Positions 33,045 through 41,437 are shown, counted from the first letter of the stretch. The stretch: 64,000 bases of DNA from Glycomyces niveus (GCF_017592475.1 NZ_JAGFNP010000013.1:62001-126000); one strand, 5' to 3'. Program-made: numbers and translations. The notes: generated by a model from the sequence alone, not told the origin.

Positions 33045-33812
33045 TCAGCGCCTCCGGAGGCCGGCGAGGAGCGCGGCCAGGTCCTGGGCGCTCGCGTCGG
33101 GCAGGTAGTGCTCGATGCGGCCGTCCGCGACGACGGCGGTGGCGTGCGCGCGGGCGGCGGCGGCCGGGTCGTGGGTGACCATGACGACCGTCTGCCCCGA
33201 GTCGTCCACGAGCTCCCGGAGGAGGTCGAGGACTTCCGCGGCGGTGTCGAGGTCGAGCGCGCCGGTCGGCTCGTCGGCGAAGACCACCTCGGGGCGGGCC
33301 GCGAGCGAGCGGGCGATCGCCGCGCGCTGCTGCTGGCCGCCCGAGAGCTCCCCGGGCCGCCGGTGCAGCAGGTCCGCGATGCCGACGCGTTCGACCAGGT
33401 CCTGCAGCCAGCGGCGGTCGGCGGGGGTCCCGGCGAGGCGCAGCGGCAGCGTCAGGTTCTCCTCCACGGTGAGCGAGGGCAGCAGGTTGTAGGACTGGAA
33501 CACGAACCCGATGCGGCTGCGCCGCAGGCGGGTCCGCTGGTTCTCGCTGAGCCCGGCGATCTCGGTGCCGCCGATCAGGACCTCCCCGGAGGTGGGCGTG
33601 TCGAGGCCGGCCGCGCAGTGCAGCAGGGTCGACTTCCCGGACCCGGAGGGGCCCATGATGGCCAGGAACGAGCCGCGCCGCACTTCGAGTGAGACGCGGT
33701 CGAGCGCGGTGTGGGCGCCGTCGTAGACCTTGGTGACGTCGCGCAGCAGCAGCGCGGGGGGCCGCCCGGTGTCGGTGCGCAGGTCGGGGCGGGGTGCGGC
33801 GAGGGTGCTCAA
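33045..33812 (-). CDS. ABC transporter ATPase (MacB/LolD type)
   Basis: 255 residues from a TTG that overlaps the upstream stop (TTGA) and follows GGAGG at five bases. Walker A GPSGSGKST, Q-loop VFQSYNLLPSL, signature LSGGQQQRAAIARSLA, Walker B VVFADEPTGALDLD, H-loop VTHD. Partner of the double-FtsX permease downstream (gap 91 bases). Upstream in-frame codons are Arg/Pro-only and are not taken as coding. Confidence 0.92.
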   Translation of the reverse strand: MSTLAAPRPDLRTDTGRPPALLLRDVTKVYDGAHTALDRVSLEVRRGSFLAIMGPSGSGKSTLLHCAAGLDTPTSGEVLIGGTEIAGLSENQRTRLRRSRIGFVFQSYNLLPSLTVEENLTLPLRLAGTPADRRWLQDLVERVGIADLLHRRPGELSGGQQQRAAIARSLAARPEVVFADEPTGALDLDTAAEVLDLLRELVDDSGQTVVMVTHDPAAAARAHATAVVADGRIEHYLPDASAQDLAALLAGLRRR

Positions 33813-34033
33813 CGCTGCCTCCGGTTTTTGACGGCCCGCACGATGAGCGCGATGCCGCAGGCGAGGGCGATCGCGCCGAACGGGACGGCGAGGAGGTGGA
33901 GGCCGACGGCCTGGAGGCCGGTGTTGAGGACGGCGCCGGCGACGACGCCGGTCCACAGCACGGCCGTCATGATCGTGAAGTGGCCGACGGTCGGCGGCGG
34001 CGGCGGGTCGGTGATGCGGTACTGGTCGTTCAT
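33809..34033 (-). CDS. small two-helix membrane protein
   Basis: 74 residues from the ATG at 34033 (MNDQYRITDPPPPP). A Pro-run cytoplasmic start precedes two membrane segments (about 19-43 FTIMTAVLWTGVVAGAVLNTGLQAVG and 46-66 LLAVPFGAIALACGIALIV) and a basic tail (RAVKNRRQR). Its stop overlaps the ATPase start, so it is the first gene of the exporter operon. No family recognised; an accessory subunit is possible. Confidence 0.65.
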   Translation of the reverse strand: MNDQYRITDPPPPPTVGHFTIMTAVLWTGVVAGAVLNTGLQAVGLHLLAVPFGAIALACGIALIVRAVKNRRQR

Positions 34034-34225
34034 GTCGTGCTCCCCACGGGATCGGTTGAGGAGAACGCTATGGCGAAAGGGCCTGCGGCCCAATGCGGCT
34101 GGCTTGCCGATTCGGGGTGGGGCCTGGTGGAGGCCGCTTGGTACAGCCAGCGGTACCGACGATCCGGGGGGCGGCGGGTAGCTTTCAAGACCGGCTCGGC
34201 ACCGGGTTCAGGGAAGGGGGCGTGG

Positions 34226-35533
34226 ATGGTCCGCGAACGGCTGCGGCAGGCGAAGGCCTGGCTCGACGAGCAGCTGCGCCCCGAAGGGGAGGCGGCCGAC
34301 CTGCAGGCGCTGCTGCTCGTGTCGCTGCGCGCGACCGGGTACGGCGTGGTCGGGGCCGGGTTCGCGTTCCTGGCGCTGTACACGATCCCGCTGCTGCTGC
34401 TCTCGCTCGTGCTCGCGTTCCTCGGGATCGGCCGGTTCCTCATCAGGCCGATGATCCGGTGGGTGCGGACGATCGCCGGGCTCGAGCGGGGGCGGCTGCG
34501 CCGCCTCGGCCACGAGGTCAAGAACCCCTATCTGGGGCCGTACGTGGACGTGCCGCGCACGTTCAAGGAGATCAAGGCCGACCCGAGCGTGCGCCGCGAC
34601 CTCGTCTGGCTGGTCGTCCACGGCACGTGGGGGCTCGTCCTCGGGGCGCTGCTGCTGCAGATGCCGTTCACGACGATCCACGACATCACGTACCCGCTGT
34701 GGTGGTACTTCGCGCCGGAGGGGGAGCAGCGGATCCTCAACGGCTTGGTCGAAGCCGAGACCGCCACGGCCGCACTGCTCGGCTGCGCGACCGGCGTCGC
34801 CGTGTTCGCCCTGTGGATCCTCTTCGGCGCCAAGATCCTCGAGCTGCAGACCAAGCCCGGCCTGGCGTTCCTCGGCCCCGACCCGGAGATGGACCTCTCC
34901 GAGAAGGTCGCCCGGCTGACCGCGACGCGCGCCGCCGCCCTGGACGCGCACGCGGTCGAGCTGCGCCGCATCGAGCGGGCGCTGCACGACGGCGCGCAGA
35001 ACCGCATCGTCGGCGTCAACGTGCTCATCGGCGCGGCCCGCCGCGAGATCCAGCGCGACCCGGCCCGCGCCGACCAGATCCTCGAACGCGCCCAGGACAC
35101 CGTCGAAGGCGCGCTCGCCGAACTCCGGGCGGTGGTGCGGTCGATCCTGCCGCCGGTGCTGGAGGACCGCGGCCTCGCCGGGGCGCTGAGCGCGCTCGCG
35201 TCGGACTGCGCGGTGCCGTGCACGCTCGAAGTGGCCGTGGAGGGCCGGTGCCCGGCGAGCGTCGAGGCCACCGCCTATTTCGTGGTCGCCGAGTCGTTGA
35301 CGAACGTGGCCAAGCACTCCCGTGCGTCCAGTGCCTCGGTGGAGGTGCGGCGCAAGGGGAATACGCTCAGCGTGGCCGTGTCGGACGACGGTCGCGGCGG
35401 CGCCGACGCCGCGGGCGGGTCCGGCCTGGCGGGGATCGCGCGCCGCGTGGAGGCGCTCGACGGGACCGTGGCCGTCCGCAGCCCGGTGGGCGGGCCGACC
35501 GAGATCAGAGTGGAGCTGCCGTGCGGATCGTGA
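34226..35533 (+). CDS. NarL-type sensor histidine kinase (HisKA_3)
   Basis: 435 residues. The N-terminal sensor region has four membrane segments in two pairs (about 40-60, 60-75, 128-146, 180-200), the layout of the 'putative sensor' domain common in streptomycete kinases. The dimerisation box is ELRRIERALHDGAQNRIVGVNV with H254, and the HATPase shows ESLTNVAKHS and SDDGRGG. It overlaps the response regulator gene by 13 bases. Divergent from the ABC exporter operon at 30434-34033, which it probably controls (inference). The start has GGGAAGGGGG upstream. Confidence 0.9.
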   Translation: MVRERLRQAKAWLDEQLRPEGEAADLQALLLVSLRATGYGVVGAGFAFLALYTIPLLLLSLVLAFLGIGRFLIRPMIRWVRTIAGLERGRLRRLGHEVKNPYLGPYVDVPRTFKEIKADPSVRRDLVWLVVHGTWGLVLGALLLQMPFTTIHDITYPLWWYFAPEGEQRILNGLVEAETATAALLGCATGVAVFALWILFGAKILELQTKPGLAFLGPDPEMDLSEKVARLTATRAAALDAHAVELRRIERALHDGAQNRIVGVNVLIGAARREIQRDPARADQILERAQDTVEGALAELRAVVRSILPPVLEDRGLAGALSALASDCAVPCTLEVAVEGRCPASVEATAYFVVAESLTNVAKHSRASSASVEVRRKGNTLSVAVSDDGRGGADAAGGSGLAGIARRVEALDGTVAVRSPVGGPTEIRVELPCGS

Positions 35534-36168
35534 TCGCCGAGGACGACTTCCTCCTGCGCGAGGGCCTCAACCTGGTGCTGCAGGGGGAGGGCTTCGAAGT
35601 CGTGGCCTCCGTCGGCGGCCCCGAGGAGTTCCTCGCCGCCGTCGAGGAGCACCGGCCCGAGATCGCGGTCGTCGACGTGCGCATGCCGCCGACGCACACC
35701 GATGAGGGCATCAAGGCCGCCGTCGCGGCCCGCCGCGCCCACCCGGGCCTGGCCGTGCTCGTCCTCTCCGCGTACGTGGAGCAGAGCTTCGCCACCGACC
35801 TCCTCGCCGACGGCGCCCGCAGCGTCGGCTACCTCCTCAAGGAACGGGTCGGCCGCGTCGACGCGTTCGTGGAGGCCCTCCACCGGGTCGCCAAGGGCGG
35901 CACCGCGATCGACCCCGAGGTGGTCGCCCAGCTGTTCGCGCAGCGCCGCGCCGACGACCCCGTCGAGCGGCTCACCCCGCGCGAGAAGGAGGTCCTCTCC
36001 GTCATGGCCGAGGGCCTGGGCAACCAGGCGATCGCGCAGCGCCTCTTCATCACCGAGAACGCGGTCCACAAGCACATCCGCAACATCTTCCTCAAGCTCG
36101 ACCTCACCCCGGACGACCAGACCGACCGCCGGGTCGCCGCGGTCCTCCACTACCTCGAACGTGCCTGA
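35521..36168 (+). CDS. NarL/FixJ-family response regulator
   Basis: 215 residues from a GTG inside the end of the kinase gene. Receiver with acidic pair E7/D8 or D9, phosphoacceptor D52 in AVVDVRMPP, and a Lys in YLLKERV. The LuxR-type HTH is in the last 65 residues (LTPREKEVLSVMAEGLGNQAIAQRLFITENAVHKHIRNIFLKLDL). Partner of the kinase upstream. Confidence 0.93.
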   Translation: MRIVIAEDDFLLREGLNLVLQGEGFEVVASVGGPEEFLAAVEEHRPEIAVVDVRMPPTHTDEGIKAAVAARRAHPGLAVLVLSAYVEQSFATDLLADGARSVGYLLKERVGRVDAFVEALHRVAKGGTAIDPEVVAQLFAQRRADDPVERLTPREKEVLSVMAEGLGNQAIAQRLFITENAVHKHIRNIFLKLDLTPDDQTDRRVAAVLHYLERA

Positions 36169-36202
36169 ACGCACGTATTATATTTTGTGTTACACTCGTC
36201 GT

Positions 36203-36424
36203 ATGTCAATGCTCAACGTGCGTACCGACGAGGCGATGGACATCGCGATAGCCGAGTTGACCGCCGATGGCAAGACGAAGACTGAGGCGGTTCGGGAAGC
36301 CTTGCTGCACGCTTATCGCGAGAAACTGCTCAAGCAGGCGAAAGCAGACGCAGACCGAGTCGAAGCCGCCCCTGATGACCGCGCGGAGATACTGGCGATC
36401 CAGCGGTACATGGGTGTCGCGTAG
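36203..36424 (+). CDS. type II antitoxin, ribbon-helix-helix-like
   Basis: 73 residues (MSMLNVRTDEAMDIAIAEL..., then KTKTEAVREALLHAYREKLLKQ). A short beta strand and two helices fit a VapB/MazE-type RHH dimer, followed by an acidic toxin-binding tail. The toxin gene overlaps its stop by one base (TAGTG). The start lacks a ribosome site and the 34 bases before it are strikingly AT-rich with TACACT (36191-36196) seven bases upstream, so the mRNA may be leaderless. Antitoxins usually bind their own promoter. Confidence 0.8.
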   Translation: MSMLNVRTDEAMDIAIAELTADGKTKTEAVREALLHAYREKLLKQAKADADRVEAAPDDRAEILAIQRYMGVA

Positions 36425-36744
36425 TGATCTTCCGAGGCGCGATCTACGAGATCAAGCCGCCGAAAGAGTCCACCGGTCATGAGCAGCAGGGAAGGCGTCA
36501 CGGTGTCGTGATCCAGTCCGACGCTTTCGCGTGCAGCACTATCACCGTGGCGCTGACGTCGACCAGTGCTCACCGGACCATCTACCGCCCAGAGATCGAT
36601 TTCCTCGGAACGACGACCCGAGTGCTCACGGACCAGATCTACTCGGTAGATCATGGACGGCTGGGCGACTTCATGGGCGCCTTGGATTTTGATGAGATCG
36701 AAGACCTCGACCGGGCGCTGCTGCTCAAATTCGCGCTGGCCTGA
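36424..36744 (+). CDS. MazF/PemK-family endoribonuclease toxin
   Basis: 106 residues from a GTG. Beta-barrel pattern of PemK: FRGAIYEIKPP, then GRRHGVVIQSDAF, TITVALTSTS, RVLTDQIYSVDHGRLGDFMGALD. The QR-G-VVIQ block and the Thr/Ser after the TVALTS strand are the family's RNA-cleavage surface. It should cleave mRNA when freed from the antitoxin upstream. Base composition is lower in G+C than the neighbours, in line with transfer. Confidence 0.88.
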   Translation: MIFRGAIYEIKPPKESTGHEQQGRRHGVVIQSDAFACSTITVALTSTSAHRTIYRPEIDFLGTTTRVLTDQIYSVDHGRLGDFMGALDFDEIEDLDRALLLKFALA

Positions 36745-36754
36745 GCGAAGGCCG

Positions 36755-36786
36755 ACGGGCGCCCCCACCTTTGAGGGAGCGCCCGT
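36755..36786. terminator. bidirectional terminator between mazF-like and nuclease genes
   Basis: Stem ACGGGCGC / GCGCCCGT extended by CCC / GGG around a CTTTGA-type loop in the 51-base gap of two convergent genes. Confidence 0.65.
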
Positions 36787-36795
36787 TCGCGTGCG

Positions 36796-37233
36796 TCAGT
36801 CGTGGGCTTTGGACGCCCACATGCCGCGCCGCTCGGCCTTGGCGAGCTTCTCGGCCTTGCGGAGCGTGTCGCCGATCGTGAGCTCCTGGTGCCCCAGGAT
36901 GTAGGCGTGCGCCATGCCCTCGGCGACCGCGAGGACCCCGTAGTTCATGCCGTTCTCCATCACCACGTGCATGAGCAGCCGGTCGTACTGGTCGTAGGCC
37001 GGGTCGCCCGGGTCGGTGAAGAGGTGCACGGTGCGGCCCTGGAGCTTCTTGCGCGCGTACAGCTTCGCCTCGGCGCCCCAGTCCTCCTCCTCGCGGAAGC
37101 CGCCGGACTCGGGGGAGTTGATCCCCATGATGCGCACGCGGACCTTCTCGCCGTCGATCACGGCGCGGAACGTGTCCCCGTCGACCACGTCGACCACGTC
37201 CACCGTCGCGTAGAAGTCGCCCGGACCTTCCAT
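36796..37233 (-). CDS. thermonuclease-like (SNase-fold) protein
   Basis: 145 residues from an ATG after GGAGGAG. The SNase OB-fold is clear: VDVVDGDTFRAVIDGEKVRVRIMGINSPES carries the Asp pair and Arg-35 equivalent. EAKLYARKKLQGRTVHLF and DRLLMHVVMENGMNYGVLAVAEGMAHAY follow, and the second catalytic Arg is likely in the DQYDRLL segment. No signal peptide, unlike staphylococcal nuclease, so it is probably intracellular. Ca-dependent cleavage of DNA/RNA is the family function; the role here is unknown. Confidence 0.85.
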   Translation of the reverse strand: MEGPGDFYATVDVVDVVDGDTFRAVIDGEKVRVRIMGINSPESGGFREEEDWGAEAKLYARKKLQGRTVHLFTDPGDPAYDQYDRLLMHVVMENGMNYGVLAVAEGMAHAYILGHQELTIGDTLRKAEKLAKAERRGMWASKAHD

Positions 37234-37348
37234 GTGCTGCCTCCTCCCGGCCGGCCCCAGTAGCCGGACGTTCGAACGCCATCCTCGCATTGCGAACCCG
37301 TGGACGGGAACCGTCCTCGGCGTGCCCGGCTGTGACAGACTGGTCGGC

Positions 37349-38734
37349 GTGGAGCGACGACCGAACCGACGCCCTGGCGGAGCAGGGTCCGCGCAGCGGG
37401 ACACCGTCCGCATCACCGTGCCCGAAGAGCGCTCCGCCGTCGACGCCCCGCCGCGCGGCCGCACCGCCGACACCGAAGTGGTCGACACCGCCGCGTACGC
37501 CAAGCGCGCCAAGCCCAAACGCCCCCGGGCCCTGCTCGCGTCCGCGCTGGCGACGACCGTCTGGGCGGTCACGGTGGTCGTCACGCCGATCCTCGTCGCG
37601 GTCATCCTCGGCTGGTGGCAGGCCGGCGCCGAAGGCTCGGTCGCCACGGTCGCGGCCGCCGCCGGGGTCGCGTGGCTCGCCGGGCACGGCGTGCCCGTCG
37701 ACATCGGACCGATGCACCTGAGCGTCGCCCCGCTCGCGCTCACCGTCCTCGTGTGCTGGCGGCTCGCCAAGGCCGCCGCAGGGACCACCCGCGCCATCGG
37801 CGGCCGCGACGCCGCCGCCGTGCGCGCCGCCGCCGGACTCATCACGATCCTCTACACCGGACTCGTCGCCGGGGCCGCCGCGCTCTGCACCACCGGCCCG
37901 TTCACCGTCGAGATCCTCCCGGCGCTGCTGCACGCCGTGCCGCTCGTCATCGCCGCCACCGCCTTCGGTGCGGCGCGTGAGGCCGGGGTCCTGCCGTGGG
38001 ACACCGCGTCGGTGTGGATGCGGCGCGGCCTGCGCACCGGCATGATCACCGCCGGGGCGCTCCTCGCCTGCGGCGCGGCCGCCACGGGCGTCGCGTTCGC
38101 CGTGCGCGGGCCGGTCGTCGCGGACACGCTGGCGCTGTACGGCTCCGAGTCCTGGATCGTCGCGCTCCTGAGCCTCGTCTACCTGCCGAACTGCGCGGTC
38201 TGGGCCGCCGCGTACATCACCGGCCCCGGCTTCGCCGTCGGCGCGGGCACCGCCGTCCAGACCTCCATGGTCGAACTCGGGCCGCTCCCGGCCTTCCCGG
38301 TCTTCGCGGCCGTACCGAACGCGCCCCTGCCCGACTACGCGACCATCCTCATCGGACTCCCGCTGATGCTCGCGGCCGTCTTCGGCGTCATCCTCACCTA
38401 CCGCTCGCCGGACCTGCGCGTCCCTCGCGTCACCACCGCCGCGACCGTCGCCGCGGCGACGGCGGCCGCCGTCCTCGGCCTCCTCGCCTACCTCTCGCGC
38501 GGCGCGGCGGGCGTCGACCTCATGGCCGACCTCGGACCCGACCCGCTCGCGGTCGCGGGGATCGCCGCCGTCCAGTTCCTCATCGGCCTCGCCGGGGCCG
38601 CGCTCATCGCCCGCCTCTTCGCCGTCCACCGCCGCGCCGCCGAGGCCGAGCTGGTGCGGAGGGACACGGTGGTCATCCCCGAACCCGCGCCGAGCCGCGA
38701 CGACGCGTTACCGTACTCACGTGACCTCACCTAA
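37349..38734 (+). CDS. PerM-like polytopic membrane protein (DUF6350)
   Basis: 461 residues with this GTG; the exact start is uncertain because the first ~65 residues are charged and poorly constrained. About ten membrane segments follow (from ALLASALATTVWAVTVVV to GIAAVQFLIGLAGAALIARLF). It overlaps purN by 14 bases. In M. tuberculosis, from memory, perM (Rv0955) sits before purN and purH and has been linked to cell division under stress, so this order is conserved apart from the genes now lying between purN and purH. Confidence 0.8.
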   Translation: MERRPNRRPGGAGSAQRDTVRITVPEERSAVDAPPRGRTADTEVVDTAAYAKRAKPKRPRALLASALATTVWAVTVVVTPILVAVILGWWQAGAEGSVATVAAAAGVAWLAGHGVPVDIGPMHLSVAPLALTVLVCWRLAKAAAGTTRAIGGRDAAAVRAAAGLITILYTGLVAGAAALCTTGPFTVEILPALLHAVPLVIAATAFGAAREAGVLPWDTASVWMRRGLRTGMITAGALLACGAAATGVAFAVRGPVVADTLALYGSESWIVALLSLVYLPNCAVWAAAYITGPGFAVGAGTAVQTSMVELGPLPAFPVFAAVPNAPLPDYATILIGLPLMLAAVFGVILTYRSPDLRVPRVTTAATVAAATAAAVLGLLAYLSRGAAGVDLMADLGPDPLAVAGIAAVQFLIGLAGAALIARLFAVHRRAAEAELVRRDTVVIPEPAPSRDDALPYSRDLT

Positions 38735-39332
38735 GCGGCTCGTCGTCCTCGTCTCGGGCTCCGGCTCGAACCTCCAGGCCCTCATCGACGCCTGCGCCGA
38801 CCCCGCCTACGGCGCCGTGATCGCCGCCGTCGGCGCCGACCGCGAGGGCACCTTCGGCGTCGAGCGCGCCGAGAAGGCCGGCATCCCGACGTTCGTGCAC
38901 CGCGTCAAGGACTACGCGACCCGTGACGAATGGGACCGCGCGCTCACCGAGGACGTCGCCTCCTACGAGCCCGACCTCGTCGTCTCCGCCGGGTTCCTCA
39001 AGCTCTGCGGCCCCCGCTTCCTCGAGGCGTTCCCCGGCCGCTACATCAACACCCACAACTCGCTGCTCCCGGCCTTCCCGGGCATGAACGGCCCCGGCGA
39101 GGCCCTCGCCGCCGGCGTGAAGCTCGCGGGCGCGACCCTCTTCATCTGCGACTCCGGCGTCGACACCGGCCCGATCATCGCCCAGTGCGCGGTCCCCGTC
39201 GAGGACGACGACACCGTCGACACCCTCACCGAGCGCATCAAGGAAGCCGAACGCGCCCAACTGGTCGCGTCCGTCGGCCGCATGGTCCGCGACGGCTGGA
39301 AGGTCGAAGGCCGCCGCGTGCGGCTCGGCTAG
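38721..39332 (+). CDS. purN: phosphoribosylglycinamide formyltransferase
   Basis: 203 residues from a GTG within the end of the perM-like gene. Start RLVVLVSGSGSNLQALIDAC is the phosphate-binding loop. The formyl-transfer site has NTHNSLLPAFPG (Asn and His of the catalytic triad) and FICDSGVDTGPIIAQ (catalytic Asp). It adds a formyl group from N10-formyl-THF to GAR in purine synthesis. purH lies 2.1 kb downstream. Confidence 0.96.
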   Translation: MTSPKRLVVLVSGSGSNLQALIDACADPAYGAVIAAVGADREGTFGVERAEKAGIPTFVHRVKDYATRDEWDRALTEDVASYEPDLVVSAGFLKLCGPRFLEAFPGRYINTHNSLLPAFPGMNGPGEALAAGVKLAGATLFICDSGVDTGPIIAQCAVPVEDDDTVDTLTERIKEAERAQLVASVGRMVRDGWKVEGRRVRLG

Positions 39333-39436
39333 GCGCCGTCCACCGTCCCCAGGGCGATCCCGCCCGCCCCGGATCGGGTTCCCCGCGGGAGCGCCCGGTC
39401 GCGTTGGCCGCGACCGGTTCCCGCGCGGCACGGCGG

Positions 39437-39904
39437 CTAGTCCACGAACTCGTCGGCCTCGCCCAGCGCCTGGTCGAGGACGGCCAGGCCGGTCGCCGCG
39501 TCCGCGTCGGTGATATTCAGCGGCGGCGCCACATGGACGCGGTTGCCGAGGACGAGTGTGAGCAGGCCGCGGTCGCGGCACGCCCGCGTGAACGCCGCCA
39601 TCGGCGCGTTCGCCTCCCCGGTCGCGCCGACCGGCACCAGCGGTTCCCGGCTTCGGCGGTCGCGCACGAGCTCGATCGTCCACAGTGCGCCGATGCCGCG
39701 GACGTCGCCGACCGACGGGTGGCCCTCGGCGAGCGCCGCGAGTCCGGGACCGAGGACCGCTGTGCCGAGCCGGGCGGCCGCCGCGGCGGTGCCTTCGTCG
39801 TGCATCGCCCGGAGCGCGCCGATGGCGGCGGCGCACGCGAGCGGATGCCCGCTGTAGGTCAGGCCCGCCGGGTAGGGCCGTTCGGTGAACGCCGGCCCGT
39901 TCGC
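39437..39904 (-). pseudogene. class III aminotransferase, 5'-truncated remnant
   Basis: About 155 C-terminal residues of a PLP class III aminotransferase remain: RPYPAGLTYSGHPLACAAAIGAL, then VGDVRGIGALWTIELV, RGLLTLVLGNRVHVAPPLNIT, stop. The similarity fades at about 39904. The PLP-lysine domain and the N-terminal two thirds are missing, and the open frame begins directly after the vapC stop codon. The missing part is not found elsewhere in the window. The gene was probably cut when the vapBC module or adjacent DNA arrived. Confidence 0.8.
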
Positions 39905-39952
39905 ACTCCTCCGCGGGGCTGCTCGACGCGAACGCGGCCGTATGCGGTTCGG

Positions 39953-40396
39953 CTAGCCGCTCTGGTCGTCGGGAAGGAGCCGAAACGCGGCATCCGGCCC
40001 GGTGAGTGGCGCGACCGAGCGGAAATGGCGGCGGTCGAGGCTGAGGATCGAACTCGTGAGAAAGCGCGCCGCCAAGACGACATTGGCGGCATCGGTGAGT
40101 CCGATGGCGAGCGCGCGGTACTGAGCCCGGAGATGCTTGGTCGCCGCGAGCAGGTCGGCATCGATCGGGGCCACCATGTAGCGGCCTTCGCGTGCTTTCG
40201 AGGCGATGTGGTCCGCGACGGCTATCGCGGTGTCTTCGCCCATGTGCTCGGTGACCAGGTAGTCCAGTTCGGCCAGGACGAGCGGCGAGATCACGAGTCG
40301 ACTCGCGGTCGCCAGCGCCTTGCGGCACGATTCATGCTCGGGGTCATCAGTGTTGATGGTCGCGAGCAGGCCGGAGGTGTCGGCGATGATGATCAA
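39953..40396 (-). CDS. vapC: VapC-type PIN-domain ribonuclease toxin
   Basis: 147 residues from a TTG overlapping the vapB stop (TTGA). PIN-domain acidic residues are visible: LIIIADTSGL (first Asp), LVLAELDYL (Glu), LTDAANVVLAAR (Asp) and SLDRRHF (last Asp). It should cleave RNA with Mg2+ when not bound by VapB. A longer version beginning upstream would overlap the antitoxin extensively and is rejected. Confidence 0.87.
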   Translation of the reverse strand: MIIIADTSGLLATINTDDPEHESCRKALATASRLVISPLVLAELDYLVTEHMGEDTAIAVADHIASKAREGRYMVAPIDADLLAATKHLRAQYRALAIGLTDAANVVLAARFLTSSILSLDRRHFRSVAPLTGPDAAFRLLPDDQSG

Positions 40397-40620
40397 CGGT
40401 CGGCGCCGAACCCCTTGAGGAGGTCGTCCGTCTGCGCAGCGAGTGGCCGGCCCGCACTGGCGGTCGGCATCTCGCAAACGCCCATCGGCGTGTCGTGCTG
40501 TGCGAGGACGAGGTCGACCGCTTCACGGTGAAGATCGGCCTCGGTCCGCCCGAGGCGGGCGGCCGTTTCCTTCAAGGCGGCGACCTGCTCATCTCGCAGG
40601 TAGACGGTGGTCTGAAGCAT
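40393..40620 (-). CDS. vapB: VapB-type antitoxin (ribbon-helix-helix)
   Basis: 75 residues if started at the third in-frame ATG (MLQTTVYLRDEQVAALKETAARLG), which gives the usual strand-helix-helix of VapB. ATGs at 40635 and 40626 would add five or two residues. TACAAT lies six bases upstream of the chosen ATG, and no ribosome site is present, so a leaderless start is plausible. TACATGTA palindromes around 40632 may be the operator. C-terminal part binds VapC. Confidence 0.82.
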   Translation of the reverse strand: MLQTTVYLRDEQVAALKETAARLGRTEADLHREAVDLVLAQHDTPMGVCEMPTASAGRPLAAQTDDLLKGFGADR

Positions 40621-40679
40621 GAACATATTGTACATGTATAGGTAGCGGTCGGGGCGGCGTTCGGCTAGGTTTCGGGAGC

Positions 40680-41318
40680 ATGACCCCGCCCCTCGCCGTC
40701 AACACCCTCGAAGCGAACACCCTCTACGTCGCCTTCGCGCTGCTGCCGTTCGCGTTCGCCGCCGCCTGGGCGCTCGCGGCCTGGCGCATCCGCCGCGGCC
40801 GCCCGCGCCGCGAGGCCCGGCTGTACTCGCTCGCGGAGGTCGGCGCGGTCGTCGGCTCCGTGCCGCTGCTGTTCCTCGGCCTCACCTCCCGCGAAGGCGC
40901 GAACGCGCTCCAGCTCGTCCCGCTCGTGGACCTCGCCGACCTCGCGGGGGCCGGACCGCGCCGCATCGTCGAGCAGCTGGCCGGGAACCTGTTCGTGTTC
41001 GCCGCCGCCGGGTGCTTCCTGCCGGTCCGGTTCAAGCTCGGGCTCGGCGCGATCACCGCCGGCGCCCTCCTCGCCGCCGTCACCCTTGAGGCCCTGCAGT
41101 TCTCGCTCCTCACCGGCCGGGTCGTCTCGGTCGACGACGCCCTCATGAACGCCGCCGGCGCGGTCCTGGCCGCGCTCGCCTCCCGGCCCTGGTGGCGACG
41201 CTCACGCGCGGTCGCCGGGCCGGAACCCGACCCGGCCGTGTTACGCTCGGCCGGTCGCGACTGGCGAGTGACGTCTTTCGAGGTTTCCCGTGGCACGGAC
41301 CGGGCAGCTCGTTGTTGA
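40680..41318 (+). CDS. VanZ-like membrane protein
   Basis: 212 residues. About four membrane segments (14-34 LYVAFALLPFAFAAAWALAAW, 56-72, 103-117, 123-142). The VanZ hallmarks N-L-F-V-F...P.G and the end segment SVDDALMNAAGAVLAAL are present. VanZ relatives give low-level teicoplanin resistance in some bacteria; function here is unknown. The last ~22 codons lie on top of the 5' part of the ZTP riboswitch, so the C-terminal tail (after about residue 185) may be constrained by RNA rather than protein function, or the true stop context is recent. Confidence 0.85.
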   Translation: MTPPLAVNTLEANTLYVAFALLPFAFAAAWALAAWRIRRGRPRREARLYSLAEVGAVVGSVPLLFLGLTSREGANALQLVPLVDLADLAGAGPRRIVEQLAGNLFVFAAAGCFLPVRFKLGLGAITAGALLAAVTLEALQFSLLTGRVVSVDDALMNAAGAVLAALASRPWWRRSRAVAGPEPDPAVLRSAGRDWRVTSFEVSRGTDRAARC

Positions 41319-41412
41319 GGGGGGACCTTCAGAAGACGTTCGCAGGTGGAGCACCACCAGGGAGCGGCACTGCTGAACCTGTTACTGCGGTCGAACGCCT
41401 GGGCCGCAGTCA
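41253..41412 (+). promoter_or_regulatory. ZMP/ZTP (pfl) riboswitch upstream of purH
   Basis: Core pieces match the pfl consensus: CGCGACTGGCG (GACTGGCG at 41259-41266), GGTGGAGCACCACCAGGGAG (from 41345), and GAACGCCTGGGC (41393-41404). Between the first two lies a ~75-base insert whose ends (ACGTCTT / AAGACGT) can pair to extend the stem. It senses AICAR-5'-mono/triphosphate, the PurH substrate that builds up when 10-formyl-THF is short, and turns on purine/folate genes. The purH ATG follows 26 bases later. Confidence 0.9.
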
Positions 41413-41437
41413 TTAGACCATCAGGAGCAGTGCATTC

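Noticed and set aside
30677..33178. 833-codon plus frame opposite the double-FtsX permease
   Set aside because: Gly/Glu/Asp-rich shadow with no family features.
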